A stretch of DNA of 64,000 nucleotides. Source: an uncultured Clostridia bacterium (GTDB lineage: Bacteria; Bacillota; Clostridia; Christensenellales; Borkfalkiaceae). The translations under genes were made by a program, and so were the position numbers. Every line of letters starts with the position of its first letter. The first letter of the stretch is position 1. The notes below the pieces were generated by a model, which ran no database searches, was not told the DNA's origin, and saw only the letters and a program-made list of their open reading frames with translations. The stretch is from assembly GCA_934248055.1 (NCBI GenBank), contig CAKQKI010000001.1, positions 124,001-188,000 of the forward strand. The letters run 5' to 3'. Below are positions 35,969 through 45,486 of the stretch, piece after piece.

Positions 35969-37474
35969 ATGAATGCAGGAAACGACAACGGTATTTTACT
36001 CGAAATGACTGGTATTTGTAAGTCTTTTCCGGGCGTAAAGGCTCTCGATAACGCTCGCTTAGCGGTTAAACGCGGCACCGTTCACGCCCTTATGGGCGAA
36101 AACGGAGCGGGAAAATCTACGCTTATGAAATGCCTTTTCGGTATTTACGAAAAAGACGAAGGTTCCATCAAAATCAACGGAGAAGAAGTCCGTTTTACGG
36201 GACCTAAAAACGCCATGGAAAACGGCGTTGCGATGGTTCATCAGGAATTGAATCAGGTTCTGAAACGCAACGTTATGGACAATATCTGGCTCGGCAGGTA
36301 TCCGACTAAACTCGGAATCATTTCCGAGCGCAAAATGTATAACGATACAAAAAAATTATTCAAAGAATTAGAAATCAACGTAGACCCCAGGGTTATTATG
36401 AGTACCCTTTCGGTTGCGCAGCGACAGATGGTCGAAATCGCGAAAGCCGTTTCTTATAACGCTAAGATACTCGTGCTTGACGAGCCGACTTCTTCTCTTA
36501 CTACCGTAGAAGTGGCGCATTTGTTCAAAATAATAAGAAGGCTTAAAAGCGAAGGTTGCGGAATTATATATATCTCTCATAAAATGGACGAAATACTTGA
36601 AATTTCAGACGAAGTAACCGTTATGAGAGACGGTAAATACGTTTCCACCGACGCTTCGAAAGACCTTACTATGGACGCCATCATAAAAAAAATGGTAGGG
36701 CGCGAACTTACCAACGTTTATCCGCCGAAAGACAACGTTCCGGGCGAAGAACTTATGCGGGTTGAAAATCTTACCGCTAAGTATAATCACGTAAAAAACG
36801 TTTCTTTCTCGTTAAAAGCGGGAGAAATTCTTGGCTTTGCGGGACTTGTAGGCTCGGGGAGAACCGAAGTTTTAGAAACGATTTTCGGTATCGACGAAAA
36901 AGCCGACGGAAACGTTTATCTTAAAGGCGAGCCGCTCGTTATCGATTCCCCGCGCGACGCTATCAAATCTAAAATCGCGCTTTTAACGGAAGAAAGGCGC
37001 GCAACGGGAATTTTAGGCGGACTGAGCGTAAGAGAAAACGCTTGCATCGCAAACCTGAAATCATATTTGCATTACGGGCTTTTATCGGATAAAGAAATGG
37101 CTGACGACGCCGGTAAAGTGATAAAATCGATGCACGTTAAAACCCCGTCGCAAAAAACGGCGATAAAAAATCTTTCGGGCGGTAATCAGCAAAAAGTAAT
37201 TCTCGGCAGATGGCTTCTTACAAACCCCGAAGTATTGCTGCTCGACGAGCCGACGCGCGGAATAGACGTAGGCGCAAAATATGAAATTTACGAACTTATA
37301 ATAGATCTTGCCCGTCAGGGCAAAGGCGTTCTTATCGTTTCGTCCGAAATGCCCGAACTTATGGGTATATGCGACAGAATAATAGTTATGTCGGGCGGAC
37401 GAATAGCGGGCGAAGTGGACGGCAGAAATTGCACGCAGGAAGAAATTATGACGCTTGCCGCCAAATACGTATAA
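35969..37474 (+). CDS. mglA: Galactose ABC transporter ATPase MglA
   Basis: ATG 35969 has aaagga about 10 nt upstream, giving 501 residues; an alternative ATG at 35930 adds 13 residues. Two ATPase domains: the first has Walker A GENGAGKS (43-50), signature LSVAQRQ and Walker [10 protein letters not shown]; the second lacks a full Walker A (GLVGSGRTE), as normal in this family, and has LSGGNQQKV and [11 protein letters not shown]. It powers import of the sugar delivered by MglB. Confidence 0.93.
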   Translation: MNAGNDNGILLEMTGICKSFPGVKALDNARLAVKRGTVHALMGENGAGKSTLMKCLFGIYEKDEGSIKINGEEVRFTGPKNAMENGVAMVHQELNQVLKRNVMDNIWLGRYPTKLGIISERKMYNDTKKLFKELEINVDPRVIMSTLSVAQRQMVEIAKAVSYNAKILVLDEPTSSLTTVEVAHLFKIIRRLKSEGCGIIYISHKMDEILEISDEVTVMRDGKYVSTDASKDLTMDAIIKKMVGRELTNVYPPKDNVPGEELMRVENLTAKYNHVKNVSFSLKAGEILGFAGLVGSGRTEVLETIFGIDEKADGNVYLKGEPLVIDSPRDAIKSKIALLTEERRATGILGGLSVRENACIANLKSYLHYGLLSDKEMADDAGKVIKSMHVKTPSQKTAIKNLSGGNQQKVILGRWLLTNPEVLLLDEPTRGIDVGAKYEIYELIIDLARQGKGVLIVSSEMPELMGICDRIIVMSGGRIAGEVDGRNCTQEEIMTLAAKYV

Positions 37475-37486
37475 GGAGAAATAATT

Positions 37487-38677
37487 ATGTCTGACGAAAT
37501 TAAAAATACGAACGAACCGTTGTTTGACGAAAGCGTTTCCGCGGCAGAAATAGCAGAAGGTAATTTTTTTCAGCGCACGTGGAAAAAGATAGTCAATCAT
37601 TTTAAAGAAAAACGTGAAAAAAGAAAAAGCGATTTCGCTCATTTTAAAACGTTGAGCGGAAAAGAAAAAGCCAAATCTATTTTTCAATGGTTTTTAAATC
37701 ACGCGTTATATATTCTTATAGGAATATTCGTTCTCGTAGTATTTATTTACAACACGAACTTCTTATCATTCGACTCGATAGTAAACATTACCATGCAGTC
37801 GGCCGCAAGGCTTATTATGGCTCTCGGTATAGCGGGCGCGATAGTGCTGACGGGTACCGACTTGTCGGCAGGGCGTTCGGTAGGGCTTTGCGCGTGTATT
37901 TGCGCGTCCCTTCTGCAATCGAGCGGAGTAGTAAATAAAATGTTCCCGGGGCTTACTTACAGCGTGTGGCTGATACCCGTAGCGTTGCTTATTTCAATGC
38001 TCGTGGGCGGCGTTATAGGCGCGTTCAACGGGTTTATGGTAAGCAAATTCAAACTTCATCCGTTTATCGTAACGCTCGGCACTCAACTCATTCTTTACGG
38101 AATGGTTATGTGGTACGTGTCTTTGGGGCAGAACAACAGCGCGCCCATTGCGGGACTTGACGAAACGTATATCAACTTTATTAAAGGCGGATTTAAAATC
38201 GGAAACGTTCAGATTCCCAACTATATCTGGATAACCGTTGCCGTAACCGTAATAATGTGGATAATATGGAATAAAACCACTCTCGGTAAAAATATGTTTG
38301 CCGTAGGTACGAACGAAGAAGCGGCGGCGGTATCGGGCGTAAACGTAGCGAAAACAATAATTATGGTCTTCGCGCTTGCAGGTATAACTTACGGCATTTC
38401 GGGATTCGTTGAATCCGCACGTATAGCAAGTAACTCTACCGCAACGGGCGTTAACTACGAACTTGACGCAATTGCGGCGTGCGTTATAGGCGGCGTGTCG
38501 TTTATGGGCGGTATCGGTAAAATCCGCGGCGTAATTCTCGGCGTATTCCTTCTTCAGATCGTAAACGCGGGGCTTGTATTCCTTGAATTCGATCCTGCTA
38601 TTCAGACGATAGTAAAAGGCGCGATAATACTGTTCGCGTGCGCTATGGATATGCGTAAATATATCGCTAAACGTTAA
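37487..38677 (+). CDS. mglC: Galactose ABC transporter permease MglC
   Basis: A 396-residue membrane protein with aaggag. A hydrophilic N-terminal 60 residues (slightly long for the family) precede about ten membrane helices. GIAGAIVLTGTDLSAGRSVG and the GVSFMGGIGKIRGVILG motif are typical of BPD_transp_2 sugar permeases. Last gene of mglBAC, 12 nt after mglA. Confidence 0.93.
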   Translation: MSDEIKNTNEPLFDESVSAAEIAEGNFFQRTWKKIVNHFKEKREKRKSDFAHFKTLSGKEKAKSIFQWFLNHALYILIGIFVLVVFIYNTNFLSFDSIVNITMQSAARLIMALGIAGAIVLTGTDLSAGRSVGLCACICASLLQSSGVVNKMFPGLTYSVWLIPVALLISMLVGGVIGAFNGFMVSKFKLHPFIVTLGTQLILYGMVMWYVSLGQNNSAPIAGLDETYINFIKGGFKIGNVQIPNYIWITVAVTVIMWIIWNKTTLGKNMFAVGTNEEAAAVSGVNVAKTIIMVFALAGITYGISGFVESARIASNSTATGVNYELDAIAACVIGGVSFMGGIGKIRGVILGVFLLQIVNAGLVFLEFDPAIQTIVKGAIILFACAMDMRKYIAKR

Positions 38678-38685
38678 AGTTTATA

Positions 38686-38720
38686 AAAAAATGACGGCTT
38701 TCTTAAGCCGTTATTTTTTT
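38686..38720 (+). terminator. Intrinsic terminator after mglBAC
   Basis: A hairpin of about 15 bp (38686-38700 with 38705-38719, one G-T pair) and a TCTT loop ends in seven T residues. Confidence 0.9.
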
Positions 38721-38786
38721 GGGGCGTATAGTAAGTAAATATTGCGGCGTTAACCGTAACCCGTTCTTGTTTTATATTTATAAAAC

Positions 38787-38814
38787 GTATAAGCCTTACG
38801 TTTTTTCATATAAT
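38787..38814 (+). promoter_or_regulatory. Candidate sigma-E-like promoter for yunB, leaderless
   Basis: The -10 region reads CATATAAT (38807-38814), close to the sporulation sigma-E CATAnnnT pattern, with GTATAAG 13 nt upstream (38787-38793) as a possible -35. The -10 ends 5 nt before the ATG, so the message would have no leader. A sigma-A reading has no good -35. Confidence 0.45.
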
Positions 38815-38819
38815 GTAAT

Positions 38820-39464
38820 ATGAAAAAAAAGACCGAAAAACCGAAAAGGAAGGGTTTAAGAGTACTGTTTTTATTCCTATTTATTGCTATTTTTATCTTT
38901 TTGTACTCTTTTTCAAACAAAATGCTTATAGATTTAGGCGTTGCTACTTACAGCGGGGCGTTATCATCCGCTTCTTATTACGCAATAGACAAGTGCCTTT
39001 CGGACGCCGATTTTTCAAAAATCATAAACATAGAAAAAAACTCCGCGGGCGACGTTTCCATGGTTACGACCGACGCTTACAAATTCAATCTTATATCTAA
39101 CGATCTTGCAAAGTACGTTGCGGAATATTTTTCATACGACGAAATGAAATACGTCAACGTTCCCGTCGGAGTGTTTACGGGAATAAAATTGCTTTCTGGC
39201 GTAGGACCGAAAGTAAAAATGCCGATAATAACGGTAAATTCTGTTAAATGCGATATAGTTTCAGTTTTTTCGGACGCAGGCGTCAATCAGACCAAACATT
39301 CGTTATATATCAACGTTACGCCCGACGTTTATATAGTAACCCGTTTTTCGACGAAACACGTAAGCGATAAAATAACCGTTCTGATATATGAAAACCTGAT
39401 AGTGGGTAAAGTACCCGAAGTATACCTTACGAGCGAAGTATTTTCTGCAACCAGAAGCGTTTAA
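38820..39464 (+). CDS. yunB: Sporulation protein YunB
   Basis: A 214-residue protein with a basic N-terminus, one membrane helix (about 15-35) and an extracytoplasmic domain. The segment VNVPVGVFTGIKLLSGVGPKVKMPI and the following AGVNQTKHSLYINVTPDVYIV fit YunB, a sporulation protein of Bacillota made in the mother cell in B. subtilis. It is monocistronic. No Shine-Dalgarno is present. Confidence 0.87.
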   Translation: MKKKTEKPKRKGLRVLFLFLFIAIFIFLYSFSNKMLIDLGVATYSGALSSASYYAIDKCLSDADFSKIINIEKNSAGDVSMVTTDAYKFNLISNDLAKYVAEYFSYDEMKYVNVPVGVFTGIKLLSGVGPKVKMPIITVNSVKCDIVSVFSDAGVNQTKHSLYINVTPDVYIVTRFSTKHVSDKITVLIYENLIVGKVPEVYLTSEVFSATRSV

Positions 39465-39468
39465 ATCG

Positions 39469-39497
39469 TTGACAAAACCGCGTTTTGCGGGTATAAT
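39469..39497 (+). promoter_or_regulatory. Strong promoter for pheST
   Basis: A perfect -35 TTGACA (39469-39474), a 17-nt spacer and a perfect -10 TATAAT (39492-39497), upstream of the T-box leader. Confidence 0.85.
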
Positions 39498-39503
39498 GAA
39501 TAA

Positions 39504-39754
39504 GTAAACGAAATATTAAATACTTTGACGAAGACAGACGTTTTATATTTTGCGTTTCAGAGAGTAAAGCCGTCGCGCTGAAAGGCTTTTCCGCAAACAA
39601 AGCGTTATTCACTTCCGAGTAGCGTTCCCGAAAGCGTTTTGCAAATAAGGAGCGCCGTCCGTAACGTTATAACGAATGAGGCGCGGATATTACGTCTGCG
39701 TGAATTAAGGTGGTAAAACGGTAAGGCGTCCTTTAAGGATAGCCTTATTTTTTT
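39504..39754 (+). promoter_or_regulatory. T-box riboswitch leader for pheST (tRNA-Phe)
   Basis: A leader of about 250 nt between the promoter and pheS holds T-box hallmarks. In Stem I there is an AGAGAG segment and a distal gctgaaaggc motif (about 39576-39585). A probable specifier TTC (39608-39610, Phe codon) is followed by A. A T-box-like sequence aaggtggtaaaacgg (39707-39721) holds the UGGU that pairs with the tRNA ACCA end. A terminator (taaggc/gcctta plus tcctt/aagga, 39722-39747) ends in a T run. The conserved ACC of the consensus box is altered to AAA here. Uncharged tRNA-Phe should relieve termination. Confidence 0.85.
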
Positions 39755-39766
39755 AAGGAGAAAAAT

Positions 39767-40786
39767 ATGAACGATAAAATCAACGGGATTCTTGAAAGCG
39801 CGAAACGCGATATTGAAGAATCGAAATCGCTCAAAGAACTTTTTGACGTTAAAGTCAGATGTCTCGGAAAGCAGGGCGGAATTACAGAACTTATGAAAGG
39901 TGTGAAAGATTTACCCAAAGAAGACCGCCCGACTTTCGGTAAGGTTGTCAACGAACTTCGCGAAAAAATCGAAAATCTGTTGTCGGCGCGCGAAGTTGCC
40001 CTTAAAGAAAAAGAACGCGAAAAAACGTTTGAAAAAGAAGCGCTCGATATTACTCTTCCCGGTAAAACCGACGAAATCGGCTCTCTTCATCCGATAACGC
40101 TCGTTAAAAACGAACTTATCGACGCTTTTACGGGTATGGGGTTCGAAGTATTCGAAGGTCCTGAAATCGAAGAAGATTATTATAACTTTCAGATGCTCAA
40201 TATTCCGCCCGATCATCCCGCGCGGGACATGCAGGATACGTTTTATATAACCGACAATGTTCTTTTAAGAACGCAGACTTCCGCGGGGCAGGTCAGAGTA
40301 ATGCTCGATAAAAAGCCGCCTATTAAAATTTTAAGCCCCGGTAAAGTATACCGCTCCGACGACGACGCTTCGCATTCTCCTATGTTTCATCAGATGGAAG
40401 GTCTTGTAGTGGACAAGGGAATATCCATGTGCGACCTTAAAGGCACGCTTGACGAGTTCGTTAAACGCATTTTCGGTAAAGACACAAAAACAAGGCTTCG
40501 CCCTTCGTATTTTCCGTTTACCGAGCCGAGCGTTGAAGTAGACGTGTCTTGTTCGGAATGCCACGGAAAAGGCTGCAAACTTTGTAAAGGCACGGGGTGG
40601 ATTGAAATTCTCGGCGCGGGCATCGTCAATAAAAAAGTGCTGGAAGGCTGCGGAATCGACAGCGAAGTATATTCGGGTTACGCTTTCGGTATGGGAATCG
40701 AGAGAATCGCTATTTTAAAATACAAAATTCCCGATATAAGATTATTCTTTGAAAACGACGTTCGCTTTTTAAAGCAATTCAGATAA
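39767..40786 (+). CDS. pheS: Phenylalanyl-tRNA synthetase alpha subunit
   Basis: A 339-residue catalytic subunit with aaggag. N-terminal coiled-coil (about 1-90) and class II core (about 95-339) with [41 protein letters not shown] and [10 protein letters not shown]. The metal-knuckle-like [17 protein letters not shown] is normal for Bacillota. It attaches phenylalanine to tRNA-Phe with PheT. Confidence 0.97.
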   Translation: MNDKINGILESAKRDIEESKSLKELFDVKVRCLGKQGGITELMKGVKDLPKEDRPTFGKVVNELREKIENLLSAREVALKEKEREKTFEKEALDITLPGKTDEIGSLHPITLVKNELIDAFTGMGFEVFEGPEIEEDYYNFQMLNIPPDHPARDMQDTFYITDNVLLRTQTSAGQVRVMLDKKPPIKILSPGKVYRSDDDASHSPMFHQMEGLVVDKGISMCDLKGTLDEFVKRIFGKDTKTRLRPSYFPFTEPSVEVDVSCSECHGKGCKLCKGTGWIEILGAGIVNKKVLEGCGIDSEVYSGYAFGMGIERIAILKYKIPDIRLFFENDVRFLKQFR

Positions 40787-40796
40787 GAGGTGAAAA

Positions 40797-43226
40797 ATGA
40801 AACTTCCTTTAAAATGGCTCAACGATTACGTTGATATTACCGATATTTCGGTTAAAGATCTTGAAAATAAACTCTTCGGTTGCGGATTCGAAGTCGAAGA
40901 AGTTATCGAAAACGGTAAAGATATTTCGGGCGTTGTGGTAGGCGAAGTCGTATCTTGCGAGCCTATTTCTGAAACGCATTTGCATTTATGTTCCGTTGAT
41001 TGCGGCAAGCACGGCGTTTTTCAGATATGCTGCGGCGCGGATAACGTTAAAAAAGGTATTAAAGCGCCTTGCGCGCTCGTGGGGGCAACGGTTTACGCAA
41101 CCGCAAAAGACCACGTTACGATCGAAGGCGTTATGACCATAAAGGCGGGAAAACTCCGCGGTTACGATTCGTTCGGCATGCTTTGCGCGGGCGTGGAAAT
41201 AGGCGTTACGGAAGATATGTATGCGGGCGCGGGATATAACGGTCTGCTTATTCTCGACGGCGCTTGCGAAAACGGAGCGGATATTAAAAAGATAGTCGGG
41301 CTTGACGAAGTTGTTTTTGATATAGGCGTTACGGCTAACCGCCCTGACTGTCAGAGTATTTTAGGTTTGGCTAGAGAAGTTGCCGCGGTTTTGAATAAGC
41401 CGCTTAAAATGCCCGCCACGGACTATAAAACCCGTAATTTCAAAACAAGCGACAGGGTTTCGGTAGAAGTAAAAGACGATACTCTTTGTCCGAGATATAT
41501 CGCCTGCGCGGTTGACAACGTTCGGGTTAAACAGTCGCCCGAATGGATCAGGAAAAGACTTAAAAGCGTAGGTATCAATTCGATAAACAATATAGTGGAT
41601 ATAACGAACTTCGTTCTTACGGAAATCGGTCAGCCTATGCACAGTTTCGATCACGATTTGTTAAAGGGCGAAAAATTAGTTATAAGAAGAGCCGAAAACG
41701 GTGAAAAAATAACCACTCTCGACGAAAAAGAGTTCACTCTTAACGACAGCAATCTCGTAATTGCGGACGGTGAAAAGCCGCAGTGCCTTGCCGGCATTAT
41801 GGGCGGACTTTCAAGCGCGATAACCGATAAAACCAAAAACGTTGTTTTCGAAGCGGCGTTTTTCAAGCGCGATAATATCCGTAAAACTTCGCGCGCTCTC
41901 GGCAAGCGTTCGGATTCTTCGTCAAGATTCGAAAAGGGGACGGACGCTTATATCGCAGAACTCGGAATGAAACGCGCGCTTCATCTTATTTCGGAACTTG
42001 ACGCGGGCGATATCGCCGCAGATTATATCGACGTTAATTCCGTAGATTTAACGCCTGAAATTTTAAAAACAAAAATTTCCGACGTCAACAAGGTTCTCGG
42101 CATTGCCGTTCCCGCGGAAAAGATAGAAGAAATACTCCGCTCCCTTCAATTCGGCGTAAAACTTTCGGGTAACGATATAGAAATAACCGTTCCGCCTTAT
42201 CGCGACGATATAGAAGATTACCCCGATATTTCGGAAGAAATCATCAGAATGTATGGCTACGACAATATCGTGGATACTCTGCTTGACGACGCTTCGCTTA
42301 CGGTCGGCGGACTTACGAAGGAACAAAAAGACGTAAACGCGGCTAAAAATTATTTAGTTGCGAAAGGTTATTCGGAAGCGATAACTTATTCATTTATTTC
42401 TCCTAAGGAATTCGACGCGTTTAAAATGGACGCGGAAAGCGACGAATATAAATACATAAGAATTTTTAACCCGCTCGGCGAAGATTTATCCGTTATGCGC
42501 ACGACGCTTATTCCGTCTATGGTAAAAGTTCTTTGCGGAAATATAAATAAAAAGAATTCTTCGGCAAAACTTTTCGAATTCGGAAAAAAATACAACCCAA
42601 AATCCTTGCCGCTTACCGAACTTCCCGACGAAAACGAATGTTTCTCGCTCGGCGTTTACGGCGAAAACGAAGATTTCTTTACCGTAAAAGGCGTTATAGA
42701 AGGTTTGTTTGACGCTCTTCACGCAAGTTTTAAGGTAGATTATATCAGAAGCAAAAAGGCGTTTTTACACCCGACGCGCTCCGCCGAAATCGTTATAGGA
42801 AATAAAACGATAGGATTTTTCGGAGAATTACACCCCGGAATCTGCGAAAAACTCGGCGTAGATAAACGTATTTACGTTGCCGAAATCGATTACTTTAAAA
42901 TTAAAGGAATGCTTAATCGCAAACTTTTGTTCAAGCCGTTCCCGAAATATCCTTCGGTTGAAAGAGATCTTGCGCTCGTTATGAATAAATCGGTAACGAA
43001 CGGCGAAACGGTAAAAATCATTAAACGCGCGGCTGACAAAACTCTTGTTTCTATAGAATTGTTCGACGTTTACGAAGGCGAAAGGCTTGCGATTCTAAAT
43101 AAAAAAAGTATGGCGTATCACCTCGTGTTCTCGTCGCTCGAACGTTCTTTAACGATGAGCGAAGTAGATGAAAACGTAAATAAAATACTCGAAAGCCTTA
43201 AAAAATCGGGCATAGAACTCAGATAA
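40797..43226 (+). CDS. pheT: Phenylalanyl-tRNA synthetase beta subunit
   Basis: A 809-residue protein, the normal length. Domains: EMAP/OB tRNA-binding (about 40-150, VGEVVSCEPISETHLHLCSVD), B3/B4 editing domain (VTANRPDCQSILGLAREVA, then YIACAVDNVRV), B5 domain, class II-like core and C-terminal ferredoxin-like anticodon-binding domain (KPFPKYPSVERDLALVMN). Lies 10 nt after pheS. Confidence 0.97.
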   Translation: MKLPLKWLNDYVDITDISVKDLENKLFGCGFEVEEVIENGKDISGVVVGEVVSCEPISETHLHLCSVDCGKHGVFQICCGADNVKKGIKAPCALVGATVYATAKDHVTIEGVMTIKAGKLRGYDSFGMLCAGVEIGVTEDMYAGAGYNGLLILDGACENGADIKKIVGLDEVVFDIGVTANRPDCQSILGLAREVAAVLNKPLKMPATDYKTRNFKTSDRVSVEVKDDTLCPRYIACAVDNVRVKQSPEWIRKRLKSVGINSINNIVDITNFVLTEIGQPMHSFDHDLLKGEKLVIRRAENGEKITTLDEKEFTLNDSNLVIADGEKPQCLAGIMGGLSSAITDKTKNVVFEAAFFKRDNIRKTSRALGKRSDSSSRFEKGTDAYIAELGMKRALHLISELDAGDIAADYIDVNSVDLTPEILKTKISDVNKVLGIAVPAEKIEEILRSLQFGVKLSGNDIEITVPPYRDDIEDYPDISEEIIRMYGYDNIVDTLLDDASLTVGGLTKEQKDVNAAKNYLVAKGYSEAITYSFISPKEFDAFKMDAESDEYKYIRIFNPLGEDLSVMRTTLIPSMVKVLCGNINKKNSSAKLFEFGKKYNPKSLPLTELPDENECFSLGVYGENEDFFTVKGVIEGLFDALHASFKVDYIRSKKAFLHPTRSAEIVIGNKTIGFFGELHPGICEKLGVDKRIYVAEIDYFKIKGMLNRKLLFKPFPKYPSVERDLALVMNKSVTNGETVKIIKRAADKTLVSIELFDVYEGERLAILNKKSMAYHLVFSSLERSLTMSEVDENVNKILESLKKSGIELR

Positions 43227-43250
43227 CTGAAAATATTTTACAAAAATCGG

Positions 43251-43272
43251 GCGGCGAAGTAAACTTCGCCGC
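43251..43272 (+). terminator. GC hairpin after pheT lacking a U-tract
   Basis: A perfect 10-bp inverted repeat (gcggcgaagt 43251-43260 with acttcgccgc 43263-43272), but followed by tcttcgg rather than T residues. It could be a weak terminator; the next promoter starts 8 bp later. Confidence 0.4.
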
Positions 43273-43279
43273 TCTTCGG

Positions 43280-43308
43280 TTGACAAAATTAACTGCAAAT
43301 ATTATACT
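43280..43308 (+). promoter_or_regulatory. Promoter for U32 peptidase-mutS2 operon, leaderless
   Basis: A perfect -35 TTGACA (43280-43285), a 17-nt spacer and a -10 TATACT (43303-43308) ending 9 nt before the ATG at 43318. Transcription should start at about 43315. Confidence 0.8.
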
Positions 43309-43317
43309 GAAATCACA

Positions 43318-45486
43318 ATGTGCGAAATTCTTGCGCCTGCAAAAAACGGCGAAAATTTCATAGCGGCAGTCGAATCGGGCGCAAACGCCGTTTATCTCGG
43401 ACTGAAAGAATTTTCCGCCCGCAAGGGCGCGGATAATTTTTCGCGCGAAGAACTTAAATTTTACGTAAGTTACGCAAAATTATTCAATATAAAAACCTAT
43501 CTTACGCTTAACACTTTAATTAAAGACGGCGAACTGAACGATTTTATATCCGCCGCAAAATACGCTTATTCCGTCGGAGTAGAAGCGGTTATTTTGCAGG
43601 ATATGTTCTTAGGTAAAGTATTAAAAGCGGAAATACCCGATTTAACCTTGCATTTATCCACTCAGGCGGGCGTTTGCAACGTGTACGGCGCGCGTCTTGC
43701 TAAAAATTACGGATTTTCACGCGTTATTCTTGCGCGTGAAACAAATCTATCGGATATTAAAAAAATATCTGAAATAATTGAAACCGAAGCCTTCGTTCAG
43801 GGCGCGTTATGCACGTCGTTTTCGGGGCATTGCTACGCTTCGGCGTTTATAGGCGGCAACAGCGGCAACCGCGGTCTTTGCAAGCAACCTTGCCGAAAAA
43901 AATACGATCTAACGGTTGACGGGAAAGTCGTTTTAAAAGGCTACCCCATATCTCTTTCGGATTTATGCGTGTCGAACGATATAACCGCTCTTATCGATGC
44001 GGGCGTAACTTCGTTTAAAATCGAAGGCAGAATGAGAAGCGAAGAATACGTTCGTTCGAGCGTTCTTTACTATAAAGGAATTCTGAGCGGTAATTCAGAC
44101 GAAAATTATTTTATCGCGCTGAAAAAAAGTTTTAATCGCGGCGATTACACAAAAGGGCTTGCTTTCGGTCAGAAAAGCGATTTTATATCGAGTAAAATTC
44201 AAGGACATTCGGGTTATAACTGCGCTGAAATTTCGAAGGTCGAAAAAGACAGAATAATTGCGGTCGGTTACGATTTTAAAGGCGGCGAATCTTATAAAAT
44301 TATTTCAAACGGTTACGAAACGGGGAGCGGATTTTCCGAAAACGTAAACGGCAAAATCGTTTTGCGTTATAAAGGCAACGTTAAAATCGGCGATTTTGTT
44401 TCAATCACTAAAGATGATAATCTCAATAAATTTCTTAAAAGGGAAAGGTTAAAACCCATCAGCGTATCCTTAACCGTAAAGGCGGGCGAAAAACTCAAAG
44501 TTGCGGTGAACGGGAAAGTATACGAATCGGATTTTATCGCCGAGCGCGCAAAATCTTCGCCGCTTGACGTTTCCGACTTTGAAATTTGTTTTTCAAAAAC
44601 AGATAAGTTTCCTTTTTACGTTAATTTTTCGGTTGAAGAATTTGACGAAGTTTTTATTCCGAAAAGCCTTCTCAATAAATTCAGAAGCGCGATATATGAG
44701 AGCGAATTTTATATAAAAGAATTAAAAATTGCAGATAATATCGAAAAATATACAATAAATTCCAAAACTGAAAATTGCAATTGTAAAGGTCTTTTAGCGC
44801 AAATAGTCGGCGATGATTTTGTGCTTAACGAAAATTTATTTGTTTCCGATTATATTTATTCGCCAACCGATTTCGGCAATATCAACGTAAATCTTTTAAG
44901 CAAATTGAAGCGGTGTTCGGAAAGGGTGTGGCTTTATCTGCCGCCGTTTGCAAGCGGTGAAGATTTAAAAATAATAGAAAAATCGCTCGACGGGTTTTAC
45001 GGCGTTTACGGAAACGGCTATTACACGATGGAATTCGCGAGTGAAAAAGGTCTAAAATTATTTGCGGGTACAGGGTTTAACGTTTTCAATAAAGCGGATT
45101 TTAACGAGTTACTCGTTTACGGCGCTGAAAAAATTTGTTATTCTATAGAACTTTCTTTCAACGAAATAATAAAAACGGGCTTTTCGGGGTTTATTTTTTC
45201 GGGCGGCGATATTGAAATTATGAATTTACAATACTGTCCTTTCGGGAAAAACTGCAATCGATGCGTTTACGGCAAAAACGCCATTTTAAAAGACGAAAAC
45301 GGCAGAAATTTTCCCATTGAGAGATATAAGATTTCCACTTGCGCTTTCAGAGTGTATAATTGTTATAAAATGCGATTAAATGCTGAAAAATACGAAAATT
45401 TCGGTTTACTTGAAGATGACAGGCTGAATGATTTTTACTGTAAAGATTCAAAAACTTGCGGCAATCTTAAAAAAGGAGTTTTATGA
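43318..45486 (+). CDS. U32 family peptidase-like protein (RlhA/TrhP type)
   Basis: A 722-residue protein whose N-terminus MCEILAPAKNGENFIAAVES matches the family, so this ATG is well supported even without a Shine-Dalgarno. The U32 signature EAFVQGALCTSFSGHCYAS (from about 160) and NSGNRGLCKQPCRKKYDL hold conserved cysteines. A C-terminal DUF3656-like part and CPFGKNCNRCVYGK complete the long form. Members hydroxylate tRNA or 23S rRNA bases; protease activity is doubtful. Its stop overlaps mutS2 (ATGA). Confidence 0.87.
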   Translation: MCEILAPAKNGENFIAAVESGANAVYLGLKEFSARKGADNFSREELKFYVSYAKLFNIKTYLTLNTLIKDGELNDFISAAKYAYSVGVEAVILQDMFLGKVLKAEIPDLTLHLSTQAGVCNVYGARLAKNYGFSRVILARETNLSDIKKISEIIETEAFVQGALCTSFSGHCYASAFIGGNSGNRGLCKQPCRKKYDLTVDGKVVLKGYPISLSDLCVSNDITALIDAGVTSFKIEGRMRSEEYVRSSVLYYKGILSGNSDENYFIALKKSFNRGDYTKGLAFGQKSDFISSKIQGHSGYNCAEISKVEKDRIIAVGYDFKGGESYKIISNGYETGSGFSENVNGKIVLRYKGNVKIGDFVSITKDDNLNKFLKRERLKPISVSLTVKAGEKLKVAVNGKVYESDFIAERAKSSPLDVSDFEICFSKTDKFPFYVNFSVEEFDEVFIPKSLLNKFRSAIYESEFYIKELKIADNIEKYTINSKTENCNCKGLLAQIVGDDFVLNENLFVSDYIYSPTDFGNINVNLLSKLKRCSERVWLYLPPFASGEDLKIIEKSLDGFYGVYGNGYYTMEFASEKGLKLFAGTGFNVFNKADFNELLVYGAEKICYSIELSFNEIIKTGFSGFIFSGGDIEIMNLQYCPFGKNCNRCVYGKNAILKDENGRNFPIERYKISTCAFRVYNCYKMRLNAEKYENFGLLEDDRLNDFYCKDSKTCGNLKKGVL

